Source: UMGS692 sp963653425 | GTDB taxonomy: Bacteria; Bacillota; Clostridia; Christensenellales; CAG-314 | Direction: 5' to 3' | Assembly (NCBI GenBank): GCA_963653425.1 | Contig: CAVJWC010000004.1 | Span: forward strand, 1 to 64,000 | Length of the DNA: 64,000 nucleotides | Shown here: positions 9,323 through 18,300 of the stretch, piece after piece | How positions within the stretch are numbered: the stretch's first letter is position 1 | Layout of the letters: every line of letters begins with the position of its first letter | The notes under the pieces: model-generated | Database searches by the model: none | What the model was told of the DNA's origin: nothing | Seen by the model: only the letters and a program-made list of their open reading frames with translations | Made by a program: the position numbers and the translations under genes

Positions 9323-9451
9323 CTATTCGCAGTCCTTGGTGTCGTCGGCTTTACGGGAGCAGGTACGTGTGCTTCTCGTTTTTCCCGCGAGTTCGGACTT
9401 CTTTACAGAAGCTTTGGTTTTATTGGTTTTCTGACTTTTTCTTTCAGCCAT
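9323..9451 (-). CDS. Small basic protein, 42 aa, unknown function
   Basis: Reading leftward from the ATG at 9451-9449, a 42-residue frame runs to TAG at 9325-9323. A perfect GGAGG sits at 9464-9460, eight bases before the start. The product begins MAERKSQKTNKTKAS, is lysine/arginine/threonine-rich in the first 30 residues, and ends with two cysteines (TCSRKADDTKDCE). It has no membrane segment or signal peptide. The frame is too short for coding statistics, and the main support is the Shine-Dalgarno plus the convergent terminator at its end. It could be a DNA-binding spore protein-like peptide or a metal-binding peptide; I do not recognise it. Confidence 0.45.
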   Translation of the reverse strand: MAERKSQKTNKTKASVKKSELAGKTRSTRTCSRKADDTKDCE

Positions 9452-9653
9452 TTATTTTTCCTCCGTTTCACTCCGTTGAGTGTACCTATAGTTTAAGCCT
9501 TACCGCCCAAAATATACTTTCGTTCTTCTGCTAAAAATTCCCTTGGAGTTGCGTTCGTTAGTGATAAATCCTTTATCGTTGAGTTTCTTGCGTTCATTAG
9601 GAAAAATGCGGTCGGTTTTCCTTAGCTTGCTTTGTATCCGTTAATTTACGTTT

Positions 9654-9873
9654 GGCATTCCCTTCGCAACACTCATATTTTTATTTGAATAAATCGGTTT
9701 ACCCTTCGCTTTATTCCCTCTTACGCGATAAATACGCCATCAGCCCAAAGCCTCGGCTAAACTGAACCAAAAGGGCGTGTTTCCGGCGAAAAAACGCTAC
9801 GCGCCACAGCCCATATATTTTCAGCGAATTAAAAGCGGTTACTGCGGTCGTTAATGAGAACGAACGGAATGCC
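9654..9873 (+). mobile_element. MITE-like element, full copy A
   Basis: The ends are inverted repeats: left GCATTCCCTTCG, and right CGAACGGAATGC, which reads GCATTCCGTTCG on the other strand. The middle holds the family core GGGCGTGTTTCCGGCG plus AAAACGCTACGCGCC (about 9773-9805), which can fold into nested hairpins. It encodes no protein. It shares this plan with copies at 19421-19650 and 37605-37827. The surrounding 9465-10037 holds no other gene that I can support. Confidence 0.65.
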
Positions 9874-9914
9874 TTATCGTTTTTTTTGAGAGGGCTACGG
9901 GCGATCGTTTTCTG

Positions 9915-9945
9915 TCATAAATAAAGCGAAAGGGTAATATACATT
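9915..9945 (+). promoter_or_regulatory. Candidate sigma-E type sporulation promoter of spoIVA
   Basis: TATACATT at 9938-9945 matches the sigma-E -10 consensus CATACANT at seven of eight positions. TCATAAA at 9915-9921 is a partial match to the -35 element, with a 16-nt gap. In Bacillus spoIVA is a sigma-E gene, which makes this reading attractive. It is by-eye only. Confidence 0.4.
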
Positions 9946-10037
9946 TATAAGACTGAAATCAAGCCTGAAAAAAGCAACGGAAAAAATCGAAACTAAAAAA
10001 CGGAATTAAAAATTAAGACTAAAAATCGGAGGTCAGT

Positions 10038-11489
10038 ATGGATATTTACAGAGATATAGCCGAAAGGACGGGAGGGGATATTTATATCGGAGTGGTCGGT
10101 CCCGTAAGAACGGGAAAATCCACCTTTATTTCCCGTTTTATGCAGGAACTTGTTTTGCCGTCGATAACCGACGATAACGCGAGAATAAGAGCCACCGACG
10201 AACTTCCTCAGTCTGCCGACGGAAAAACCATTATGACGACTCAGCCGAGATTTATCCCCGGGGAAGCCGTTCCCGTGGATTTCGGCGGAGTCCGCGCAAA
10301 GGTCAGACTTATAGATTGCGTGGGGTATCTTGTGGACGGGGCTTTGGGGTATATGGAAGACCAAAGGGAAAGAATGGTAAAAACGCCTTGGTCGAATACC
10401 GAGATGGCTTTTTCCAAGGCTGCTGAAACGGGAACGCACAAAGTCGTTACCGAACACGGCACGGTTGCGGTTGTGGTGACAACGGACGGAAGTTTTTCGG
10501 GGATAGAGCGCGAAGGTTATATCGAAGCGGAAGAACGGGTCGTTTCCGAACTCAAAGAGATAGGAAAGCCTTTCGTTATTCTGCTTAATTCCTCTCAGCC
10601 CGAGTCGGAAATAACGCAGGCTCTCGCGCGTTCTCTTGAAGAAAAGTACGCTTCGCCCGTAATAAAAGCCGACGTTCTGAATCTTGACGGAGAGAAGATA
10701 AACGAGATAATGGGACAGCTTCTTAGTCGTTTCCCCGTGAGAAAGGTCCGGATTAAAACGCCCGACTGGATGAGAAAACTTCCGCCGAGTCATCCCGTTA
10801 TAGCAAATCTTTTGTCTTTCGTGCGTGAAAAATGCGGAAAAATCTCGGCTATGTCGGAATGCGGAGGTCTTTTCGAAGACTTTGCGGAAGGCGACGTTTT
10901 AAGTGTGGAAGTTTCGTCGCTCGATATGGGCAAAGGCGTGGCTTCCTATAAACTCGAACCTGCGCCCGAGCTGTATTTCAGGACGCTTTCCGAGCTTGCG
11001 GGAGAAGAAATTTCGGGCGACGTCGGACTTATGAACTTCATAACGCAGACTGCCTCGATGAAAGGGAAGTTCGAACGCGTTTCCGAAGCTCTTTCCAAGG
11101 CGGAGCAGTCGGGTTACGGCGTGGTAACTCCGCCCATAGGAGAAATGAATTTCCTTCCGCCCGAAATAGTTAAACACGGAAGTCGGTACGGAGTGATTAT
11201 GAAGGCTTCCGCGCCCGTTTACCACATAATGAAAGTGGACGTCACCACGGAAGTCGCGCCCGTCACGGGAAGCGAAGAACAGTCCCGATATATGCTGAGT
11301 TCTTTTGAGGAAAACCCCGAAAAGCTCTGGAATACCGATATGTTCGGAAAAACCCTGCAGAACGTCGCTCTCGAAGGACTTGCGGGTATGGTCGAAAGCA
11401 TGCCTGCGGAAATTCAGAACAAACTCCGCAAAATCGTAGGCAGAATAGTCAACGAAAACAAGTCGGGTATGTTCTGCTTCCTCTATTAA
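10038..11489 (+). CDS. spoIVA: Stage IV sporulation protein A (spore coat ATPase)
   Basis: The 483-residue protein is close to the 492-residue Bacillus SpoIVA along its full length. The Walker A is GPVRTGKST at residues 21-29, within the family hallmark start MDIYRDIAERTGGDIYIGVVG split across it. SpoIVA hydrolyses ATP to polymerise into the basement layer of the spore coat on the forespore outer membrane, anchored through SpoVM. The C-terminal ~60 residues, which in Bacillus direct localisation, are present and end in FCFLY. CGGAGG precedes the ATG. It indicates a spore-forming lineage, although one gene does not prove that the cell sporulates. Confidence 0.96.
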   Translation: MDIYRDIAERTGGDIYIGVVGPVRTGKSTFISRFMQELVLPSITDDNARIRATDELPQSADGKTIMTTQPRFIPGEAVPVDFGGVRAKVRLIDCVGYLVDGALGYMEDQRERMVKTPWSNTEMAFSKAAETGTHKVVTEHGTVAVVVTTDGSFSGIEREGYIEAEERVVSELKEIGKPFVILLNSSQPESEITQALARSLEEKYASPVIKADVLNLDGEKINEIMGQLLSRFPVRKVRIKTPDWMRKLPPSHPVIANLLSFVREKCGKISAMSECGGLFEDFAEGDVLSVEVSSLDMGKGVASYKLEPAPELYFRTLSELAGEEISGDVGLMNFITQTASMKGKFERVSEALSKAEQSGYGVVTPPIGEMNFLPPEIVKHGSRYGVIMKASAPVYHIMKVDVTTEVAPVTGSEEQSRYMLSSFEENPEKLWNTDMFGKTLQNVALEGLAGMVESMPAEIQNKLRKIVGRIVNENKSGMFCFLY

Positions 11490-11509
11490 AGCGCGGATTG
11501 CCGTCCGAA

Positions 11510-11605
11510 CCGACGTTTTCCGCATTAAAAAGCGCAGTTTGCGCGCGAAATTAAGTTTTCCGTATTAAAACGTATAATTTCAGCCGAAATTAAGCTTTTC
11601 TTATA
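11510..11605 (+). repeat. Degenerate tandem duplication after spoIVA
   Basis: Units reading roughly CCGNATTAAAA ... CGAAATTAAGNTTTTC occur twice. They lie between the spoIVA stop and its terminator and have no coding potential. Confidence 0.5.
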
Positions 11606-11639
11606 AATAGGTAGTTTTTCCCTTAATTTAACCGTCCTG

Positions 11640-11666
11640 CCCGCGACCTTTCGTTGCGGGTTTTTA
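11640..11666 (+). terminator. Intrinsic terminator after spoIVA
   Basis: CCCGCGACC / CGTTGCGGG-type hairpin followed by TTTTT. Confidence 0.75.
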
Positions 11667-11716
11667 ATTACCGCGAAAGCCGAGAATCCGAGATTTGCTC
11701 CGAACGAGGAACGCAG

Positions 11717-11768
11717 ACCGACGGATTTGTTCCCGTAAAAATAATGAGCGATAATGAACGGAGCGTCT
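11717..11768 (-). mobile_element. MITE-like element fragment, reversed
   Basis: On the minus strand this matches the left end of the family, with the shared stretch TTATTTTTACGGGAACAAATC, as at 22021 and 37605. Only about 50 nt survives. Confidence 0.5.
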
Positions 11769-11777
11769 GATAAAGAA

Positions 11778-11806
11778 TTGACAAAGATTTTACGATATGC
11801 TAAAAT
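11778..11806 (+). promoter_or_regulatory. Sigma-A promoter of thpR
   Basis: TTGACA at 11778-11783 and TAAAAT at 11801-11806 with a 17-nt spacer. It lies directly after the MITE fragment. Confidence 0.7.
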
Positions 11807-11838
11807 AATTTCGCGACAGAATAATCAGGCGGTGTTTT

Positions 11839-12375
11839 ATGAGATGTTTTATCGCTCTCAGTCTTCCGGAAGAGACTATGGATTACGTGAAGCGTATTTG
11901 CGAAGACCTTAGCAGGTACGTCGAAGGTGATTTCGTACCGGAAGATAACCTTCATATAACGTTGGATTTTTTGGGCGAAATCGCTTTAAGCGATAAAGAT
12001 AAGGTTATCGATACTGTGTTTCGTGCGGTGAAAGGGTTAAAGCCGTGCGATATTTCGCTGCAAAAATTTATTTTGCTCAACAAAGGTTCGGTTGCGGCTC
12101 TCGAAATAAAGAAGAACGACGCGCTTTTAAGGCTTCAGAAGAGTATTACGGACGCCTTGACGGAAGCGGGTTTTTCCGTGGATCTGAAACCTTTCAGACC
12201 TCACGTTACGGTTGCCCGCAGAATAAAGTACGAAATGCCCTACCGCGAGATATGTAAAGTTCTGACGATATATAACCGTCCGCATTTTGCGCGCGACGTG
12301 GTGTTCTATTGCAGTACTCTGAGAAGAGAGGGCGCGATTTACGAACCGCTCCAGTGTTTTACGCTGGAAAACTGA
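11839..12375 (+). CDS. thpR: RNA 2',3'-cyclic phosphodiesterase (2H family)
   Basis: The 178-residue protein carries the two HxTx motifs that define the 2H phosphoesterases: HITL at residues 39-42 and HVTV at 122-125. These paired histidines open 2',3'-cyclic phosphates on RNA; older work called the family 2'-5' RNA ligase. Length is normal for ThpR. The Shine-Dalgarno (GGCGGTG) is weak. The protein ends just before a pair of short repeats and the SPFH gene. The physiological RNA substrate is unknown. Confidence 0.9.
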   Translation: MRCFIALSLPEETMDYVKRICEDLSRYVEGDFVPEDNLHITLDFLGEIALSDKDKVIDTVFRAVKGLKPCDISLQKFILLNKGSVAALEIKKNDALLRLQKSITDALTEAGFSVDLKPFRPHVTVARRIKYEMPYREICKVLTIYNRPHFARDVVFYCSTLRREGAIYEPLQCFTLEN

Positions 12376-12378
12376 GAT

Positions 12379-12432
12379 AATAACGGGACTACCCGATATT
12401 TATAAGACGATAACGGGATTACCCGATACTTA
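12379..12432 (+). repeat. Two tandem 31-nt units in the thpR/SPFH spacer
   Basis: The unit GATAACGGGATTACCCGATA with variations appears twice. Each copy contains an inner CGGG/CCCG inverted repeat. Confidence 0.65.
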
Positions 12433-12445
12433 AAGGAGACAGAAG

Positions 12446-13501
12446 ATGGGTTTATTCGATTTTATAAAAGGACAGCTTCTTAAAGTCATTGCGTGGGAAG
12501 ACGACACTACGAATACGCTGGTGTATCGTTTCCCGATGAACGGAAAAGCTATAATGATAGGTTCCAAGCTTACCGTAAGACCGTCGCAGATGGCTATATT
12601 CGTTCACAGAGGACAGATAGCGGATATTTTCGGACCGGGCGAATACGACTTGCAGACGAAGAATCTTCCGTTTCTTACCGCTTTCGGAGACGTGTTCTAT
12701 CAGGGCGAAAACCGTTTCAAAGCCGAAGTTTATTTCGTAAACACCAAACAGTTTACGGGTATTCAGTGGGGAACGTCCAGCCCGATAACCATGAGAGACA
12801 ACGATTTCGGTATGGTCAGAATACGTTCTTACGGCGTATACGGTTTCAGGGTCGAAGATCCCAAGAAACTTCTCGAAGAACTTTTCGGAACAAACAGCTC
12901 GTTTGAAGTCGAAGACATTTCCGATCACCTTAAATCCGTTCTCGTAAGTTCCATGACCGATACCATCGCAGAAAGCCGTATTTCCGCGCTCGATATGGCG
13001 ATGAATCTTATCGAATTCAACAACCGTTGCAGAGAAGTCGTTCAGAACAACTTTAACGAACTCGGTCTTAAACTTACCAATTTCACTATAGAGAACATCA
13101 ACTTCCCGCCGGAAATCGAAAAGGCTATCGATCAGCGTTCCACTTTGGGAATTCTGGGCGACAAGATGGGAACGTATACTCAGAAAGCCGCTGCCGACGC
13201 TCTTAAAGACGCGGCTAAAAATCCCGGCGCGGCAGGTATGTTCGTAGGTATGGGCGTAGGCGGAAACGCAGGCGGTTTTATGGGACAGACCATGGGCGGA
13301 GCGTTCTCTCAGGCTAAAGACAAACCCGAAACTACGGGCGGAGAGAAATTCTGCGCTCAGTGCGGTACCAAAATGCCGGCGGACGCTAAATTCTGCCCCA
13401 ACTGCGGTGCAAAACAGGAAGGCAACGTTTGTCCCAAGTGCGGACAGCCCGTCAAGAACGGAGCGAAGTTCTGCGCTAACTGCGGAGAAAAGCTTAACTG
13501 A
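12446..13501 (+). CDS. SPFH-domain protein with C-terminal double zinc ribbon (YdjI-like)
   Basis: The 351-residue protein has an SPFH (stomatin/prohibitin/flotillin) core over about residues 20-235, a Gly/Ala-rich linker (about 255-290), and two or more zinc ribbons at the end (CAQCG, CPNCG, CPKCG, CANCG). It has no N-terminal membrane helix, unlike flotillins, and matches the YdjI/virion-core-like subgroup. Bacillus YdjI acts with zinc-ribbon and PspA-type proteins at the membrane under envelope stress. The next gene, 20 nt on, is a zinc-ribbon membrane protein, which fits a two-protein module. AAAGGAGACAG precedes the start. The molecular role is uncertain. Confidence 0.88.
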   Translation: MGLFDFIKGQLLKVIAWEDDTTNTLVYRFPMNGKAIMIGSKLTVRPSQMAIFVHRGQIADIFGPGEYDLQTKNLPFLTAFGDVFYQGENRFKAEVYFVNTKQFTGIQWGTSSPITMRDNDFGMVRIRSYGVYGFRVEDPKKLLEELFGTNSSFEVEDISDHLKSVLVSSMTDTIAESRISALDMAMNLIEFNNRCREVVQNNFNELGLKLTNFTIENINFPPEIEKAIDQRSTLGILGDKMGTYTQKAAADALKDAAKNPGAAGMFVGMGVGGNAGGFMGQTMGGAFSQAKDKPETTGGEKFCAQCGTKMPADAKFCPNCGAKQEGNVCPKCGQPVKNGAKFCANCGEKLN

Positions 13502-13521
13502 TACGGAGATACGAAAAGGAA

Positions 13522-14763
13522 ATGAAAGAGAATAACCGAAAGGAAAGCGGAGAGATTAAGTCTTTTTGCGATAACTGCGGAACGGAGATGACGCGCGACG
13601 AAAACACGGGCGCCCGGAAATGCCCTAAGTGCGGAGCGGTCAAAGACGGAAGAAATACCGGAACGCAAAAGAACGTGGACGTAACCAAATGCGAAGGTTG
13701 CGGAGCCTCGATGACTTTCGATCCCGAAACGGGAATGCTTAAATGCGCTTATTGCGGAAATACGCGTAAAATCGAATTTACGAGAGATTGCAAAGAAAGA
13801 GATTTCTCGGAGTTCGATAAAGACGAAAAATGGACGGGCGCGCTGTCTTCGGTTTCCTGTCCCAACTGCGGAGCGGTGGAAATTTACAGCGAAAACGACG
13901 TGGCAAAGATCTGTCCCTTCTGCAAGACGCCTATGGTTCTCGATAAAGGTCAGCTTAAAGGCGTAAAGCCCAACGTAATCGTTCCCTTTAAGATTAAAGC
14001 CGAACAGGCTCTTAAAGAGTGCAAAGACTGGATAAAGAGAAGATTGTTTGCTCCGAGTAAATTCAAAAAGAGTATCAATTTCGAGTCTGTCAAGGGAATA
14101 TACTATCCCGTGTGGACTTTCGACAGCAGCGTAACCACCGATTACGACGGCGTTCTCGGAAAAACCGTTACCAAGACGAGAAGAAACAACGGCAAGACCG
14201 AAACTTACACCACGACGGAATATTTCCACGTTTCGGGCGAAGTTTTCGATATGTTCGACGACGTGACGGTAAACGGAGGTTCTTTCATTGCCGATTCGGA
14301 CGTGGATAAAATCGGTTTTTCGCAGAGCGATTACGTCGATTATTCCGACGAATTCCTTGCGGGCTTCTCGGCTACGGGTTATACCGTAAAACCGCAGGAC
14401 GCCTGGAGAAAAGCCGAAAACAAGATGAAAGAGTATATACAGAGAGAGATTATGCAGAAGCATAACGCCGACACGGTGCGTTATCTCGATATGGATCTCG
14501 AACACGAAGGCAGAAGTTTCAAATATATGCTCGTTCCGTTTTACGTTTCGGCTGTAAAATGGAAAGACAAGATTTACAAACAGATTATAAGAGGAACGGG
14601 CGGACAGAAAGTTACGGGCAAGACTCCGATTTCTCCGCTGAAAGTAACTATTGCCGTCCTTCTCGGACTGGGCGTCGTAGGTCTTATCGTTTACCTTATA
14701 ATAAAGAACGATCCCGATATGTCGCGCGATATGCTGAATACGCTCGTCGGTCTTCTGAAGTAA
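13522..14763 (+). CDS. Zinc-ribbon protein with C-terminal membrane helix
   Basis: The 413-residue protein starts with three zinc ribbons (FCDNCG...KCPKCG, CEGCG...CAYCG, SCPNCG...CPFCK) in the first ~150 residues. An ordered middle domain contains a GIYYPVWTFD stretch, as in YdjG-like TFIIB-zinc-ribbon proteins. It closes with one membrane segment near residues 375-398 (VTIAVLLGLGVVGLIVYLII). The N-terminus should face the cytosol. Placement directly after the SPFH gene suggests the pair forms a membrane complex and that this protein anchors the partner. I infer this from gene order and Bacillus YdjG/YdjI. Confidence 0.8.
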   Translation: MKENNRKESGEIKSFCDNCGTEMTRDENTGARKCPKCGAVKDGRNTGTQKNVDVTKCEGCGASMTFDPETGMLKCAYCGNTRKIEFTRDCKERDFSEFDKDEKWTGALSSVSCPNCGAVEIYSENDVAKICPFCKTPMVLDKGQLKGVKPNVIVPFKIKAEQALKECKDWIKRRLFAPSKFKKSINFESVKGIYYPVWTFDSSVTTDYDGVLGKTVTKTRRNNGKTETYTTTEYFHVSGEVFDMFDDVTVNGGSFIADSDVDKIGFSQSDYVDYSDEFLAGFSATGYTVKPQDAWRKAENKMKEYIQREIMQKHNADTVRYLDMDLEHEGRSFKYMLVPFYVSAVKWKDKIYKQIIRGTGGQKVTGKTPISPLKVTIAVLLGLGVVGLIVYLIIKNDPDMSRDMLNTLVGLLK

Positions 14764-14923
14764 GTCGGAGTAAAGTCAGGATAGGATAAAACGCGAAGAG
14801 CATTCGCGGACAAAGCAGATTTGCGCGGATAAAGTCCGTGCGGATAACGAATAATAACGCAGGAGCCGTAAACACAGTCACGGCGTCAGGCGATATTAAA
14901 ATAAATAAACTATGGAGGATAAT

Positions 14924-15121
14924 ATGGCAGAAGTAAAGATTACGAAGGATATGCGTATAAAGGAGATTATCACCGTTAAACCCGCTACAATCCCCGTATT
15001 CGGATCGCTCGGAATGGGTTGCATTCATTGTCTTGCAGCCGACAGCGAAACTCTCGAACAGGCGGCGGCCGTTCACGGTCTCGATATAGACGCATTGGTA
15101 AACGAACTCAATAAAGCGTAA
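14924..15121 (+). CDS. DUF1858-domain protein
   Basis: The protein is 65 residues if it starts at the ATG at 14924. An ATG 12 nt upstream is excluded because GGAGG (14914-14918) lies inside that frame, correctly spaced for 14924. The whole protein is the DUF1858 domain, found alone or fused to hemerythrin-like and hybrid-cluster-associated proteins. A GMGCIHC motif carries the CxxC pair typical of the redox-disulfide subgroup. A role in thiol or nitrosative stress is suggested for relatives. It lies 160 nt after the zinc-ribbon gene and has no obvious partner. Confidence 0.85.
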   Translation: MAEVKITKDMRIKEIITVKPATIPVFGSLGMGCIHCLAADSETLEQAAAVHGLDIDALVNELNKA

Positions 15122-15220
15122 AACCGAAAGCCGTAAAGAACGCGCGTTTTCTTTTTTACCGGAACGACGCGGAATTTACTATGCTTTGTAAAAAAAATCA
15201 GAAAAAAGAGCGTAAAGTTC

Positions 15221-15249
15221 TTGCCTTTTTTGAATTTTTAGGGTAAAAT
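15221..15249 (+). promoter_or_regulatory. Sigma-A promoter of the YDG lipoprotein gene
   Basis: TTGCCT at 15221-15226 and TAAAAT at 15244-15249, with 17-nt spacing. Confidence 0.6.
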
Positions 15250-15256
15250 TAAAGAC

Positions 15257-15278
15257 AAAGGGGATAGTGTCCCTTTTT
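15257..15278 (+). terminator. Small leader hairpin with T-run (possible attenuator)
   Basis: AAAGGG and CCCTTT pair around an 8-nt loop and run into TTTTT within the leader, between the promoter and the lipoprotein gene. It may reduce read-through or protect the 5' end. The stem is short. Confidence 0.4.
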
Positions 15279-15322
15279 ATAGAGGGGCGCTATGCAATTT
15301 ATTTTATTTAGGAGGCTTATAG

Positions 15323-18300
15323 ATGAAAAACAAGATTATCGTTTCATTCATCCTCGTAGCTGCCATTATAGCGTGCATGTTCGCTTTCGTGGGTTGTCAG
15401 ACTCCCGCAACGATCAGCTCGACTAACGACGGCGCACAGGTTGTTATGGAAGCAGGCGAATCTCAGGATTTGCCGTACACTCTCAGCGGCGAACTGCTTA
15501 AGAGCCAGTCGGTAAGCGCAGTCGTTAAACTGGGTAAAGACGTTGTTGAAGTTACCGACAACAAGAAAGTTACGGCTAAGAAAGCCGGCACCGCTATTAT
15601 CGAAGTATCTCTTCTTAATAACGACAAGGCAGACAGCGTACTTTCCATTGAAGTTCTCGTTAAGAATTTCAAACTCATAAAAGCGGCTCAGGCTACTGTT
15701 GACGCCGAAACCATGGATTCCGCTCTTGCCGGAAACGCAGATTACAAGAAAGCTTTCGACGAACTCAAAGAAACCTGGAAGAGCAACATTTCCGAATGCA
15801 TTACGGAAGAACAGATAGCTGCCAAGACCACGGAAGCAAAAGCTGCTCTTGCTGCTCTCAACGCTTTCTTCACCGAAAAGGAAGAAGTTAAGGAAGCCGT
15901 TAAGGTTTACACCATCGAAAAAGCAAAAGAAGACCTCATCGCAAGAAGCGCAACTTACGAAGAAGCCGACATCGACGAAGTTCTCGAAGCTAAGAAAGCC
16001 GATTTCGAAGCTCTCGTTGCAAAATGGACGGAAGCTCTCGATAACGCCGAAACCGCAGCCGATCTTACTTCCATCCTTGCGGGAATGCCCGGTGACTTCA
16101 CCTCTTTCGTAAACGACGCTGAAGTTCGTATTATGCTCAAGACTATCGTGGGCGATTACGATATGGAAGAAGACGATATTCTTACCAAACTTCAGAAACT
16201 CTCCGAAAGCCTCGGTGACGCTGACGCTGACCTTCAGAAACAGATTAACGCGCTCATCCAGACCGTTAAGTGGCAGGGTGTGGTTCTTGAACAGGTAAGC
16301 AAGACCTATACATACGACGGTTCTTATCATAAGACCGAATCCGCTCAGGCAGATTACTTCGTAGAATACAAACTCGAAGACGGCAGCTGGGGCGAAAGCG
16401 ACATCGGTTTCAAGAATGCAGGCACTTACGACATCAGAGTAGGTACCAAGCTCACTCTTGACGAAGGCGACGTTACCATTTACGCTTACTCCTCCATGAC
16501 CATCCTTAAGGGTACTCTTCCCACTCCCGTATGGCCGACCATTTCCGAAGCGTTCGTTCTTTTCGCACAGCTTAAATCCATCGATCCTAACGAAGCAAGA
16601 TTCGGCGGTATCGCAGGCGAAGGTTCGGTTTACGACGACGAAGGTAACCTTTACGGCAGCAGAGTTCTCGGTTATTTCCGTTGGCTCCAGGAAGACAGAT
16701 ACGTTGATCCCGATAACTTCGGCGGATATTCTCTCGAACTCGTTCCTTATAGCTACGACGACGAAGGCAACGTTATCTACGACGAAAACGGCGAACCCGT
16801 AAGAGACGAAAACTGGAATATTCTTCGTCAGCTCGTTCCCGTTGAAGTTAAACCCGTTTACGTAACCGTTGTTCCCGTAGAAGGACAGTGGAAGAATTAC
16901 GACGGATTGACCGCAACCGACATTAAGTACGACATCGAAGTTTACGAAGACGCTGCAAAGACTATCGCAGTCGAACCGTCCGACAAACTTTACAACTATA
17001 TTATGAATAACCTCGAAGGTTCTCTCGTTCTCGAAGACGTTGACGGCGCTCCCGCTAAGGACGCAGGCAACTGGCTCATCGAACAGGGCGACCTCAGAAC
17101 AAGTATGAACGCTAAATTCTACGCTTCCTACGAAGGCAGAGGAATCACTTACGAAATCAAACCTCTCGTTATCGAAAGCGCAGCAGTAGAAAACGTTCAG
17201 AAGTACTACGACGGAACCGTAGATTCCGCAGACATCAACAAAGCTCTCGCAGTCGCAGTCGTTAAGGCTTACGACGAAGAAGGCAACCTCGTTGAAAGCG
17301 CACTCGTAGACGGCGACGTTATCACCGTTTCCATCGTAGGCGCTAAATACGCAGAAAAGAACGTTCACGAAAATCTTGCCCTCGACCTCGAAGGCGCAAC
17401 CGTAACCTATTCCGAAAACGGCGCAGCTACGAAGAACTACGTAGTAACCGATGTCGTTCTCGAAATCAAAGGCTCCGTAGTTGCTCGTCCGATTACTGCT
17501 ATCAACGGCAGAATCGCTACCAGAGCTTACGACGGTACCGACGTTGCGGATTACACCGCAGAAGAAGTTGCTTCCAGAGTAATCAAGATTCAGAACGTTG
17601 ACGAAGCAGGCGAACTCGTTATGAGTGAAACCGTTCTCTCCGCATTCGAAGCTATGGCAGGCGACGACGTTCACGTTGAACTTAAAGCTAACGGTACTTA
17701 CGTTGGCGAAGGCAACACCGGTAAGAACGTCGGCGTTAACAAACCCATCATCTTCAACAACAGCGAAGAAGTCGTTTCTTGGGAACTTGTAGGCGACGAC
17801 GCAATGAACTACGTATACGTAGGCGGCATCAACGACCTCGATCCCGATAAGGCAGAAAAGATTCACTACGTTGGCGACATCACCAAGATTAAAGCAGTAG
17901 ATTTCATTCAGATTATCGATATGGAAGCTACCAAGGAATACGACGGAACCGCAACTCTTCTTGCTGAACAGCTTGCTAAGAACGGCGACGGCACCTATAA
18001 GGCAACCTTCAAGTTCATCGACAGAGAAGGCTATGAAGCTATCGTAAACGACGAACTCTTCGTAACCGAAGTTACCGACGGCGAAGACAACATTTACTGG
18101 GATAAGACCGAAGCTATGTCGGCTGTAGGTTCCTGGTTCATCAAGATCGTTGACGCTGATTCTCATATGACCATCGGCGGCGCAGACGCAGGCAACTACG
18201 ACTGGACCGACCTCATTGCAGAAGGTACCGGTATCATCACCAAGAAGACCATCAGATTCGACATGAGCGCACTTGCCGAAATGAACGACAGAAAGTACGA

